From: CAYFKJ01 sp964343605
GTDB taxonomy: Bacteria; Pseudomonadota; Alphaproteobacteria; UBA2966
Length of the DNA stretch: 64,000 bases
Assembly: GCA_964343605.1 (NCBI GenBank)
Contig: CAYFKJ010000004.1
Span: 62,001 to 126,000, forward strand
Direction of reading: 5' to 3'
The notes under the pieces were generated by a model. That model saw only the letters and a program-made list of their open reading frames with translations, had not been told where the DNA came from and searched no databases. Within the stretch, counting starts at the first letter, position 1; each line of letters begins with the position of its first letter. Of the stretch, positions 1 through 8,138 are shown one piece after another. The position numbers were made by a program, and so were the translations under genes.

Positions 1-392
1 ACAAGGCGGGCATCGGCGAGCGTGTCGAGATCATCGAGGGCGACGTCGGCAGCGCTGTCCCGGAAGCCTCGGCGGATGCTGTGGTGATGATCGAGGTTTT
101 GCACGAAATCGCGCCGGCGATCCGCCAGCAGGTGATCGACGGCTGCTATCGGACATTGGCCCCCGGTGGCTGGTTGCTGATTGTCGACGAAACCTACCCC
201 GCCACACTCGCCGAGTCGCGCCGCCCCGAGTACCTCTTCCCCATACAGACGGGGTTCGAGGAATTGACCTGGGGCAATGTGTTGCCCACCGCCGGCGAAC
301 AGGAGACGTTGCTGCGTACCGCCGGTTTCACCGACGAGATCGGCCGCTCGGTCATCGGCGAGGGCTTTACGGTTCTGAGCGTTCGAAAGTAG
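1..392 (+). CDS. SAM-dependent methyltransferase, C-terminal part
   Basis: The gene is cut by the left edge of the window; the reading frame is open from base 3 to the TAG at 390-392. The visible part looks like the second half of a class I methyltransferase. An acidic strand end and an EVLHEI segment match the region after the SAM site, and APGGWLLIVDE matches the usual motif before strand 5. The substrate cannot be told without the N-terminus. The next gene is on the opposite strand and ends 33 bases away, so this gene closes its operon. The class call is fairly safe; the specific function is unknown. Confidence 0.7.
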   Translation, partial: KAGIGERVEIIEGDVGSAVPEASADAVVMIEVLHEIAPAIRQQVIDGCYRTLAPGGWLLIVDETYPATLAESRRPEYLFPIQTGFEELTWGNVLPTAGEQETLLRTAGFTDEIGRSVIGEGFTVLSVRK

Positions 393-425
393 ATCCGTCG
401 CGGCGGCGCTCCGACCCGCCGATGA

Positions 426-1211
426 CTAGTTGTCGTGAATATCGTGCTTCGCCTTCAAGCGCGTCACCAAATCGCCCTGACTTGCCAGCCACTGATCGAA
501 GGATGCAAGAACACCGGGATAACGAATAGTGGAAACGGAAAACGGGTGCAACGAATAGGGCAACGAATAGTCGAAAACCAGCTCGCCCGCCGAATACCCC
601 ATGCGCCGCAAATGGTGCTGCACGACATGCACGTCGCCGTATATGCCGTCAACCCGCCGCTGCATGCCCATTTTGACCAGGCTGTCCATGGTGGATGTTT
701 CACCTAGTTTCAGCGATCCCGATTCAATTTGCGCCTGATACTCTACCGGGTTGAAACCAAGCAAAATCCCCATCGTGTTTAATTGGCGGCTTCCCGCCCG
801 ATCCGGCAGGACGCTGACTCCCGCCGTTGATATCGCGACCGGCCGACTGTATCGAACAATGAGTTTCGATTTAGCAGCCGCATACCAGTTGGGATTATCC
901 GGATAGCGAAAATCGATTTGATTGGCAGAGAGGTGCAGCATCAGCCGTTTGACCGGCAGTTCCACGTATTCGAACTTATGTCCTGCGTCGTTCGCAAAGG
1001 CATCCAGCAAATCCCGGGCATACCCGGTGAATTCTCCGTTGGTGACTCCGAAATGCGGGAGGTAGGACGAATCCTCGACACCGATTTTGAAGCTCTCGGC
1101 CCGGGCGGCGTAAGAGGCGTCAAATATCATGATCGCCAAAACGAGCGCCACGATGAGCCCGCGCTTGTAACCGGCAAGCAACCTGTTGTTCACCCTACGA
1201 TCTCCTGCCAT
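426..1211 (-). CDS. Periplasmic substrate-binding protein, family 3-like
   Basis: 261 residues. The N-terminus has basic residues followed by a hydrophobic stretch (about residues 19-35) and an AARAES junction, which reads as a Sec signal peptide. The mature part resembles amino-acid type solute-binding proteins (SBP_bac_3). It has a KIGVEDSSYLPHF opening strand, a GYARDLLDAF segment and a bilobed length of about 225 residues. No permease or ATPase gene lies beside it. It may therefore be an orphan binding protein or a sensor-like relative rather than a transporter component. It is divergent from the uroporphyrinogen-decarboxylase-like gene, with 132 bases between their starts. The ligand is unknown. 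Confidence 0.65.
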   Translation of the reverse strand: MAGDRRVNNRLLAGYKRGLIVALVLAIMIFDASYAARAESFKIGVEDSSYLPHFGVTNGEFTGYARDLLDAFANDAGHKFEYVELPVKRLMLHLSANQIDFRYPDNPNWYAAAKSKLIVRYSRPVAISTAGVSVLPDRAGSRQLNTMGILLGFNPVEYQAQIESGSLKLGETSTMDSLVKMGMQRRVDGIYGDVHVVQHHLRRMGYSAGELVFDYSLPYSLHPFSVSTIRYPGVLASFDQWLASQGDLVTRLKAKHDIHDN

Positions 1212-1343
1212 CCTAAGGAAATAAATAGATGGCCGTTCGCGTTCGGCAAGCCGGATTGCAGCAGACCGGCGAAGGCGGATTGTTTGTTATTGATGAAGCT
1301 CGCGCATCGCACCCGGCGGGCAGTGGTATCGGAGTAAGTACTG

Positions 1344-2600
1344 ATGGGCGCAAGCGACAGAGACCCCAGTGAACTGTATGAAGAGCGCTACCAGCGTCTG
1401 CAGGATGCCATTGCGCTGAAAGAAACCGACCGGGCCGTGTCGGTTTTCTATACCATGTTCTGGTACGCCAAATACGGCGGCGTCACCTGCCGGGACACGA
1501 TGTATGACTACGACGCGCTCTCGGACATCGTTCGCCGCATTTTGACCGAATTCCAGCCCGATTGCTTCTCCCTGCCGCATCCGAGCATTGCGCTCGGTCC
1601 GACCATGGAAGCCATGGATTTCAAGCAGTTGGAGTGGCCGGGCCACGGCACCGATCTGAATGTCTCCTATCAGTTCCTCGACAAGGAATACATGAGCGCC
1701 GAGGAGTACGAGGACTACATATTCGATCCGACCGGCTTCTATCTCAGCAAGTACCTGCCTCGCATAGCGGGCGCCTGCGAGGGGTTCGCCAAGCTGCCGG
1801 ACTTTCCGGGAAACTTCTATCTTCAGTCGGTGCTGGGATCGCGCGCTTTCTCCAACCCGGCGGTCGTGCAGTCGCTCCAGGCCATGGCGGCGGCAGGCGG
1901 GGAAATGCAAACCATGCTGCGAAAAGCCATGGCTTTTGGACAAGAGATGGCCGAAGCCGGCTTTCCGCAAATCCAGGGCGCCAGCGCCCTTTCCCCCTTC
2001 GATTATTTCGCCGACTATTTCCGCGGCTCCAAGGGAGCGATGCTGGACATGTACCGCCATGGTGACCGGTTTCTGGAAGCCATGGACAAGGCGGCCGTAT
2101 TCATCGTTCGGGCCGCGGTCGCCCAGGCGAAAAACCATCCCTGCAAGATCGTCTTCATCCCCATTCACTGGGCCTTCGACGGCTTCATGGGAGAGGATCA
2201 TTTCAAGACGTTCTTCTGGCCGCCGTTCCGGAAGGTGATCGTGGGCTTGATCGAGGCCGGCCTCAATCCGCTGCTGCTGTGGGAAGGGGATTGCACGTCG
2301 CGGATGGAACTGATCGGAGATATCCCGGCGGGAAAAGCCATTTACTGGTTCGAGAGGGGCGATCTATTCAAGGCAAAGGAGATACTCGGCGGCGTGGCCT
2401 GCCTGCGCGGCAATGTCCCGCCCTCGCTGCTCAACACGGGCACGCCCAACGAGGTCGACGAATACTGCGGGAAGCTGATCGAAGTTGTCGGCAAGGGCGG
2501 CGGTTTCATACTCGACGGCGGCATCGGCGTCCCGGACGAAGCAAAACCGGAGAACGTTAAGGCCATGTTGGATGCGCCCGCTAAATATGCGAACGGCTGA
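1344..2600 (+). CDS. Uroporphyrinogen decarboxylase family protein (not HemE)
   Basis: 418 residues, preceded by a GGAG sequence 10 bases before the ATG. The fold family is suggested by the C-terminal half, with segments LLLWEGDCTSRMELI, GNVPPSLLNTGTP and a glycine-rich GGGFILDGGIGVP ending. These correspond to the URO-D/MtaA/CmuA barrel. It is longer than HemE (about 345 residues) and lacks the typical HemE N-terminal RQAGR motif. A role in haem synthesis is therefore unlikely, and a corrinoid- or cofactor-dependent methyl transfer is more plausible for the family. No corrinoid protein is next to it. It converges on the pentapeptide-repeat gene, 9 bases away. Confidence 0.65.
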   Translation: MGASDRDPSELYEERYQRLQDAIALKETDRAVSVFYTMFWYAKYGGVTCRDTMYDYDALSDIVRRILTEFQPDCFSLPHPSIALGPTMEAMDFKQLEWPGHGTDLNVSYQFLDKEYMSAEEYEDYIFDPTGFYLSKYLPRIAGACEGFAKLPDFPGNFYLQSVLGSRAFSNPAVVQSLQAMAAAGGEMQTMLRKAMAFGQEMAEAGFPQIQGASALSPFDYFADYFRGSKGAMLDMYRHGDRFLEAMDKAAVFIVRAAVAQAKNHPCKIVFIPIHWAFDGFMGEDHFKTFFWPPFRKVIVGLIEAGLNPLLLWEGDCTSRMELIGDIPAGKAIYWFERGDLFKAKEILGGVACLRGNVPPSLLNTGTPNEVDEYCGKLIEVVGKGGGFILDGGIGVPDEAKPENVKAMLDAPAKYANG

Positions 2601-2609
2601 CCGACGTAT

Positions 2610-3011
2610 CTATTCGGGGTCGGTGCAGCGCAAGGCGTCGTGCAGGGTATCCTTGGAGATTGCACACCCCTGAAGGTTCGCCCGGTAGACATCTGCGTTG
2701 GAGAGATTGACGTCCCTGAGGTTGGCGTCGCGCAGGTCCGCTTCGCTGAGATCGGCCCGGCTCAGGATCGCGCCGGAGAAATTTGCGCCGCGCAGATCGG
2801 CGCCTGCCAAATTGGCGCGCTGCATATCCGCGTCCTGGAATTCAGCCTCGCGCAGGTCGCACCCCCTCAGGTTGGCGTCACGCAGCAGGACGCCTCTGAA
2901 ATCGGATCCGGCCAGGTACTGACCCTCCAGCTCCGCCCTCTCGCCGCCGGCCTGGCCGGCTACCCACTGGGCATGTTCGGTGAGGATTCGGGCGAGTTCT
3001 TCGGGATCCAT
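2610..3011 (-). CDS. Pentapeptide-repeat protein
   Basis: 133 residues. From about residue 30 to 115 the sequence repeats the A(D/N)LXX pattern, for example ANLRGCDLREAEFQDADMQ and ANLAGADLRGANF. This predicts a right-handed quadrilateral beta-helix. I start at the ATG at 3011 because a GAAGG lies six bases before it; a TTG six bases further upstream would add two residues. No transmembrane segment or signal peptide is seen, so it is probably cytoplasmic. The short N-terminal helix (PEELARILTEHAQW) precedes the helix cap. Such proteins have been linked to gyrase protection and to scaffolding, but nothing here allows a choice. Confidence 0.8.
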   Translation of the reverse strand: MDPEELARILTEHAQWVAGQAGGERAELEGQYLAGSDFRGVLLRDANLRGCDLREAEFQDADMQRANLAGADLRGANFSGAILSRADLSEADLRDANLRDVNLSNADVYRANLQGCAISKDTLHDALRCTDPE

Positions 3012-3171
3012 GATCAACCTTCAAAAATTGCCGAGGGTTCGGCGTCAGCTTGCCACGGCCGCTCGCAAAGGGACAACTCCAAAGCGCAATTTGCCCTTGC
3101 GCCGGCACCCGCCTTCCCGCACCCTGTCGCGCTCAAGATTGACCCACCCCAAATGCGAAAAGACCGACACC

Positions 3172-4410
3172 ATGACGACGCGTGACGAATGCGCGGCCCT
3201 TGATGCCGACGACCCCCTCGGTTCCTGCCGGAAAGCCTTCCAACTTCCCGAAAACGTCGTCTATCTGGACGGCAATTCCCTGGGGCCGCTCACCCATGCC
3301 GCCGCCCGGCGCATGGAAACCGTGGTGCGCCAGGAATGGGGCGAAGGTCTGATCCGCAGTTGGAACGCCGCCGACTGGATCAACGCCGGCACCCGCATTG
3401 GCGACCGTATCGCCAAATTGGTCGGCGCAGGCGCCGGCGAAATCGTGGTGGGCGACAGCACCTCGGTGAACGTCTTCAAACAGGTTGCCGCCGCGGTCAA
3501 ACTGCGCCCCGACCGCAAGGTCATCGTTTCCGAAGCAGGGAACTTTCCCACCGACCTCTACATGGTGCAGGGCCTGATCAAGTTCCTCGACGACGGCCAT
3601 GAGTTGAGGCTGGTTGAGGATGGCGGCGACATCCTGGCGGCCGTCGACGAAGACACGGCGGTCGTGATGCTCACCCAGGTCGACTACCGCACCGGGCGCA
3701 TGCTGGACATGGCCGCCGTCACCGCCGCCGTCCAGGCCAAGGGAGCCTTGATGCTGTGGGATCTCTGCCATTCGGCGGGCGCCGTTCCCGTCGACCTCAA
3801 CGGCGCGAACGCCGATCTCGCGGTCGGCTGTACCTATAAATACCTCAACGGCGGGCCGGGCGCGCCGGCCTTCCTGTATGTCGCAAAGCGCCTGCAGGAC
3901 GATATCGAGCAGCCCTTGTCCGGCTGGATGGGTCATGCCGCTCCCTTCGATTTCAGCAATCAATACCAACCGGCGGGCGGCATCGAACGGAACCTCTGCG
4001 GCTCCCACACCATTTTGGCCCTTTCGGCCCTGGACAGCGCGCTGGACGTTTGGGACGGGGTGGACATGGCCGATCTCAGAGCCAAGAGCCTGCGTTTGAC
4101 CGATCTTTTCATCGAGCTGGTCGAGGACCGATGCGGCGGCATGGGCTTCGAACTGGACACCCCGCGCGACGGCAACGTTCGCGGCAGCCAGGTGTCGTTC
4201 CGTCACGAAAACGCATTTCCCATCATGCAGGCCTTGATCGCGGCCGGCGTCATCGGTGACTACCGCGAGCCCAACGTGCTGCGCTTCGGCTTTACGCCAC
4301 TTTACTTGCGCTACACCGACGTATGGGACGCCGCCGATAGGTTGCACGGGATCATGGAAATGGAGACCTGGCGCGCGCCGGAGTATTCGGTGCGCGGCGC
4401 CGTGACCTAA
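3172..4410 (+). CDS. kynU: Kynureninase
   Basis: 412 residues, close to the usual length. The enzyme is PLP-dependent and splits kynurenine to anthranilate and alanine (also 3-hydroxykynurenine). Family marks are YLDGNSLGPL near the N-terminus, a DSTSVNVFK phosphate-binding segment, WDLCHSAGAVPVDL with the PLP aspartate, and the Schiff-base lysine in GCTYKYLNGGPG at about residue 224. The C-terminal RFGFTPLYLRYTDVWDAAD is also typical. The frame is open upstream to 2980, but that stretch overlaps the neighbouring pentapeptide gene and lacks family similarity, so I use ATG 3172. No tryptophan dioxygenase or formamidase gene is adjacent. The gene stands alone and converges on the HAD gene 3 bases away. 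Confidence 0.93.
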   Translation: MTTRDECAALDADDPLGSCRKAFQLPENVVYLDGNSLGPLTHAAARRMETVVRQEWGEGLIRSWNAADWINAGTRIGDRIAKLVGAGAGEIVVGDSTSVNVFKQVAAAVKLRPDRKVIVSEAGNFPTDLYMVQGLIKFLDDGHELRLVEDGGDILAAVDEDTAVVMLTQVDYRTGRMLDMAAVTAAVQAKGALMLWDLCHSAGAVPVDLNGANADLAVGCTYKYLNGGPGAPAFLYVAKRLQDDIEQPLSGWMGHAAPFDFSNQYQPAGGIERNLCGSHTILALSALDSALDVWDGVDMADLRAKSLRLTDLFIELVEDRCGGMGFELDTPRDGNVRGSQVSFRHENAFPIMQALIAAGVIGDYREPNVLRFGFTPLYLRYTDVWDAADRLHGIMEMETWRAPEYSVRGAVT

Positions 4411-4413
4411 GCC

Positions 4414-5286
4414 TTACCAGTAAAACCCGGGGATGGCCGCCGTCGGCATGTGTCCGGCCTCCGCTGCCGCGGCTTCGATCTCGGCGGCCTCGGGCGGGCC
4501 CGACGCACCCCCGAATTCCTCGGCGTGAATGCCGGTCAGCACGAACAACGAATCGATCCCGGCACCCCGAGCCCCCGCAATGTCAGTGCGAAAGCTGTCG
4601 CCGACGGCGACAATGCGTTCGCGGGGCGTGTCGCCCAGTCGTTCAAAGCAGACCTCGTAGGCCCGGGCGTGGGGCTTGCCGTGGAAACGGACGTTGCCGC
4701 CCATGCGCTCGTAGGCCACGGCGAGCGACCCGGCACACAGGACCATGTGATCGCCGCGCATGACCGAGAGATCGGGGTTGGCGCAGATCATCGGCAGCTC
4801 CCTGGCCAAAGCCCGTTCGAACTCCGGCCGGTAGTCCTCCTCGGTCTCGGTTTCGTCGTCGCGCAGGCCCGACGTCAGAACGAAGTCGGCAACGTCCAGA
4901 TCGTCGACTTCCGTTACCCCGGTGCCGTCCAGGAGGCCCCAGTCACGCTCCGGTCCGACATGATAGAACCGCTCGCCCAATGCGGCATGCCACTCGTCAT
5001 CGCGCTGGGATACGCACAGCCGGGTGACATCGCCCGAGGTCACGAGGATATCGTAGGCCTCGCGCGGAACGCCGAAGCCGGCCACCTGAACGGTCACTTT
5101 TTCGCTGGCGCGCGGTGCATTGGACAACAGAACGATGCGCTTGCCCGCCTGGTGAAGTCTTTCCAGGCAGTCGAGGACACCGGGATAGGGCTCGACGCCG
5201 TTATGGACGACGCCCCAGAGATCGAGGATCAGGGCGTCGTAGCGCCCGGCGATATCGCGGATGCCGTTTAGAAGGGGAAGGGTCAC
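4414..5286 (-). CDS. HAD-family hydrolase, TIGR01459 type
   Basis: 290 residues with a GTG start. The HAD core is visible in order: motif I DLWGVVHNG near residue 22 (a DxxG variant of DxDG), motif II LLSNAPR, a lysine-bearing GKPHARAYEVC segment and motif IV VGDSFRTDIAGA. The layout is that of the class IIA, NagD-like group with a C2 cap, and the TIGR01459 subfamily is common in alphaproteobacteria. The second aspartate of motif I is replaced by glycine, as is normal for this subfamily. A sugar or nucleotide phosphatase role is likely, but the substrate is unknown. It lies downstream of pyrD on the same strand, with 51 bases between. Confidence 0.82.
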   Translation of the reverse strand: MTLPLLNGIRDIAGRYDALILDLWGVVHNGVEPYPGVLDCLERLHQAGKRIVLLSNAPRASEKVTVQVAGFGVPREAYDILVTSGDVTRLCVSQRDDEWHAALGERFYHVGPERDWGLLDGTGVTEVDDLDVADFVLTSGLRDDETETEEDYRPEFERALARELPMICANPDLSVMRGDHMVLCAGSLAVAYERMGGNVRFHGKPHARAYEVCFERLGDTPRERIVAVGDSFRTDIAGARGAGIDSLFVLTGIHAEEFGGASGPPEAAEIEAAAAEAGHMPTAAIPGFYW

Positions 5287-5337
5287 GGAAATCTGTGTTC
5301 GGTTACACTTTATTTTGCGGAGTGAGGCATATCGCAG

Positions 5338-6405
5338 TTAAAGGTCGATGTCCACGCCGACGGCGTCATTGACACAGTCGAAGCCGTCGCCGTCCAACAG
5401 GGCCGCCAGATCCGATTTGATGCGGCCGACCAGGGCGGGGCCGGCGTAGACCAGCGCCGTGTAGAGTTGGACAAGTGTGGCGCCTGCCCGGATCTTGGCG
5501 TAGGCGTCGGCGCCCGAGGATATGCCGCCGACGCCGATGAGCGTGATGCGCCCGCCGGTCATTTTGTACATCTCTCCCAACAGGTCCGTCGACGGCCCCA
5601 TCAGAGGCGCCCCGCTGAGGCCGCCGACCTCATCGCGATGGCGTCCTTTCAGCGGCGGACGGGCAATGGTCGTGTTGCTGATGATCATGCCGTCGATGGC
5701 GTGCCGCAACGCTGCCTCGGCAATGATCTCGCGCCCTTCCTGGTCGAGGTCGGGCGCGATTTTCACCAACAGCGGCACGGGTTCACGGCCCTCGGGCGAA
5801 ACCTCCGCGCGCGCAGCAACGATGCGCCCGAGCAGTTCATCCAAAGCCTCCCGACCCTGGAGGTCGCGCAGACCCGGCGTGTTGGGTGAGGAGATGTTGA
5901 TCGTCAGGTACTCGGCCAGTCCGGCCAAACGCCGGACGCCTGTCACGTAATCGCCGATCCGGTCGGCGCTGTTCTTGTTGGCACCGACGTTGGCGCCGAG
6001 GATACCGCCTCGGTTATGTCGCTTCCGCAGCCGCGCCTCCACGACATCCAGGCCGTCATTGTTGAAGCCGTTGCGGTTGATGACGGCGCGGTCCTCGGGC
6101 AGGCGGAACAATCTCGGGCGCGGGTTTCCCGGCTGTGCCAGCGGCGTGACGCTGCCGATTTCGACGAAGCTGAAGCCCAGGCGGAGCATGGCGTCGGGCA
6201 CTTCCGCGTTCTTGTCGAAACCGGCGGCGAGCCCGACGGGATTGGGAAAATCGCGGCCCAGCGCCCGTGTGTTCAAGCGCGCGTCGTCCAGCCCCGCCCG
6301 GCCGAGCGGAATTCCCGATCGCAGGGCATTGACGGTGCAGCGGTGGGCGGTTTCGGGATCGAGAAGGCGAAGAAAGGAACCAACCAGGGGGTAGAAATCG
6401 ATCAA
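5338..6405 (-). CDS. pyrD: Dihydroorotate dehydrogenase (quinone), class 2
   Basis: 355 residues. It oxidises dihydroorotate to orotate in pyrimidine synthesis, passing electrons to quinone at the membrane. The class 2 N-terminal helix (FYPLVGSFLRLLDPETAH) precedes the FMN barrel. Typical segments are NPVGLAAGFDKNAEV, INRNGFNN, the NISSPNTPGLRDLQG loop with the catalytic serine, and VGGISSGADAYAKI. The start is a TTG at 6405 that overlaps the TGA stop of the upstream SRAP gene by two bases, a layout that implies translational coupling. The next in-frame methionine is far inside the conserved region, so TTG is the best choice. Confidence 0.95.
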   Translation of the reverse strand: MIDFYPLVGSFLRLLDPETAHRCTVNALRSGIPLGRAGLDDARLNTRALGRDFPNPVGLAAGFDKNAEVPDAMLRLGFSFVEIGSVTPLAQPGNPRPRLFRLPEDRAVINRNGFNNDGLDVVEARLRKRHNRGGILGANVGANKNSADRIGDYVTGVRRLAGLAEYLTINISSPNTPGLRDLQGREALDELLGRIVAARAEVSPEGREPVPLLVKIAPDLDQEGREIIAEAALRHAIDGMIISNTTIARPPLKGRHRDEVGGLSGAPLMGPSTDLLGEMYKMTGGRITLIGVGGISSGADAYAKIRAGATLVQLYTALVYAGPALVGRIKSDLAALLDGDGFDCVNDAVGVDIDL

Positions 6406-7145
6406 AACAGGCTCCCCTGGGCCGACGGTGGCGTTTCTTCATCGGTACTTCCCGTATCCTCCTCCTCAGCCGGAACCTCAATCGGTTCGATGCAGGCGGG
6501 ATCATCGTTTTTGGGGCTGTTGACGCGCTTGGAGACGGGATAGACCTTCAGGCCCTCCTCGTTGGCGACCTCCAGGACCGCCGCGACCTCCGTCTGGTCC
6601 GCGTCCGCTTCGCCGAGCCACAATTCGAACTGTTCGGGCGGCACGATGGCCGGCATGCGATGGTGCAGGGGCGCCGTCATGGGTCCGGCTTCCCGCACGA
6701 TGATCGAGCACGATTCGAGCACCTCGCCGTCCGCCGGGTCCTGCCAATGCTCCCACAATCCGGCCAGGGCGAAAACGCCCCCGTCCTCGCGGCAGAAACG
6801 ATAGGGTTGCTTGCCCGACGCAACCTTGACCCACTCGTAGTAGCCGTCGGCCGGAATGAGGCAGCGCCGTTTCTTGAAGGCGGCACGGAAGGACGGTTTC
6901 TCGGCGACGGTCTCGGCCCGGGCATTGATGGTTTTGGCGCCGAAGTCCCGTTGCTTGGCCCACGAGGGGATCAGCCCCCAGTGCATCATGGCCAATTCAC
7001 GCGCGCCGTCGGCGCCGTTGCGGACGACGGGGACGTCCTGGGATGGCGATATGTTGTAGCGCGGCGCGAGATTGGTCAATTCGCGCAACCCGAACAGCAA
7101 ATACATGGCTTCGGGCGGAGAGGTCAGGCTGTAGCGGCCACACAT
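6402..7145 (-). CDS. SRAP/YedK (HMCES) abasic-site DNA-protein crosslinking protein
   Basis: 247 residues. The protein starts MCGRYSL, so Cys2 becomes the N-terminal nucleophile after methionine removal. In this family that cysteine forms a stable ring crosslink with abasic sites in single-stranded DNA. Further marks are the PRYNISPSQ segment, a WGLIPSWAK strand, NARAETVAEKPSFR and the HHRMP motif with the active-site histidine. The C-terminal tail of about 25 residues is acidic and looks disordered. The gene overlaps pyrD by four bases. Its 5' side faces the S24-type regulator across about 210 bases. Confidence 0.92.
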   Translation of the reverse strand: MCGRYSLTSPPEAMYLLFGLRELTNLAPRYNISPSQDVPVVRNGADGARELAMMHWGLIPSWAKQRDFGAKTINARAETVAEKPSFRAAFKKRRCLIPADGYYEWVKVASGKQPYRFCREDGGVFALAGLWEHWQDPADGEVLESCSIIVREAGPMTAPLHHRMPAIVPPEQFELWLGEADADQTEVAAVLEVANEEGLKVYPVSKRVNSPKNDDPACIEPIEVPAEEEDTGSTDEETPPSAQGSLF

Positions 7146-7281
7146 TTCGCCGACATAATAGGGTTTTCACCGCCGTTCCGGTAGCACTAACACCTTATGA
7201 ATAAGCATATTTTTCAGGCTTGGGCCGATGGCCCCGAGGCGTTGGGCGATGGCTGCTAACCCTTTGGAAAATCGAACTTCT

Positions 7282-7299
7282 TGATACAAAACTGATACA
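7282..7299. promoter_or_regulatory. Tandem direct repeat, possible operator
   Basis: The heptamer TGATACA occurs at 7282-7288 and again at 7293-7299, exactly 11 bases apart, about one helical turn. It sits between the divergent SRAP gene and the S24-type regulator, about 55 bases before the regulator start. Two same-face copies in front of a regulator gene suggest a binding site, perhaps for that regulator itself. This is inference from position only. Confidence 0.35.
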
Positions 7300-7354
7300 C
7301 ATGCGAAACACAATGGTGGGTGAAAGTTACAATCGTCTGTGAGACAATAAACCC

Positions 7355-7987
7355 ATGTTGACACATGAAACTATCTGGCAGGGCATCGATGCCCTGGCCA
7401 AGAAATACAACATGAGCCCCTCCGGCATGGCCCGGAAGGCCGGTCTCGACCCCACCACGTTCAACAAGAGCAAGCGCGTTTCAGGGGACGGTCGGGCCCG
7501 CTGGCCGAACACGGAAAGCCTGTCTCGGATCCTGGAGGCGACGGGCGCCGACTTTGCCGAATTCGTGACCCTCACCAGCGGCGGCAAGGCCGAGGAAAAC
7601 GTCCACCACGTACCGGTGCTCACATTTGGCCAGGCTCGCGACGATCAGCATTTTGACAGCCAAGGCCGGCTCAACAACGGTGGCTGGGACCGGGTACCCG
7701 TTCACGGGCTGCACCAGCAAAACGCCTTCGCCTTGGAGATCGATGACGATCTCATGGAACCGGTATACCGGGCCGGGGACATCATCGTGCTCTCGCCCGA
7801 CACCAAAATCGAGCGGGGCGACCGTGTCGTGATGAAAACCGGGGGCGGCGAGATCATGGCCAAACAGATGCTTCGGGAATCGCTGCGCCAGGTGGAAGTT
7901 CTACCCATCAACACATCGATGCCGCCCAGCATCTACGCTGTCCGGGACATCCAGTGGATGACCAGGATCGTCTGGGCCAGTCAGTAA
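7355..7987 (+). CDS. HTH regulator with S24 (LexA/CI-like) domain lacking the catalytic serine
   Basis: 210 residues. An N-terminal helix-turn-helix (about residues 5-65) contains MSPSGMARKAGLDPTTFNK, like XRE-type regulators. Residues 85-205 form an S24 peptidase-like domain. In LexA and CI the nucleophile sits in a (S)MEP motif; here the matching position is Leu133 in DDDLMEP. The general-base lysine appears kept as Lys170 in IMAKQML. Self-cleavage is thus unlikely, and the domain probably serves for dimerisation or ligand sensing. It is upstream of the branched-chain aminotransferase, but 150 bases with strong hairpins separate them. The target genes are unknown. Confidence 0.8.
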   Translation: MLTHETIWQGIDALAKKYNMSPSGMARKAGLDPTTFNKSKRVSGDGRARWPNTESLSRILEATGADFAEFVTLTSGGKAEENVHHVPVLTFGQARDDQHFDSQGRLNNGGWDRVPVHGLHQQNAFALEIDDDLMEPVYRAGDIIVLSPDTKIERGDRVVMKTGGGEIMAKQMLRESLRQVEVLPINTSMPPSIYAVRDIQWMTRIVWASQ

Positions 7988-8054
7988 GTATATTTCCGAA
8001 ATTAGGCTTCAAGTCATATTGGATTGACGCTGAAACGGCGTTATCCTGCCTGTT

Positions 8055-8113
8055 CGCGCGCTGATCGCGCGTGGATGATTCCGAACACCGGTCAGCATGT
8101 GGCGACCGGTGTT
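8055..8113 (+). promoter_or_regulatory. Two hairpins upstream of the aminotransferase gene
   Basis: A CGCGCG pair (8055-8060 and 8066-8071) forms a short stem with a five-base loop. It is followed by a nine-base perfect stem, AACACCGGT at 8084-8092 against ACCGGTGTT at 8105-8113. The second is followed by only a few Ts, so it is a weak terminator for the upstream regulator at best, or a leader element of the aminotransferase mRNA. No leader peptide rich in branched-chain residues is evident. Confidence 0.4.
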
Positions 8114-8138
8114 GTTTGTCGTGAAAGGAACGGGTTAG

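Noticed and set aside
7167..7364. 65-codon frame between the SRAP gene and the S24 regulator
   Set aside because: No ribosome site, no family look, and it covers the likely promoter region of both neighbours.
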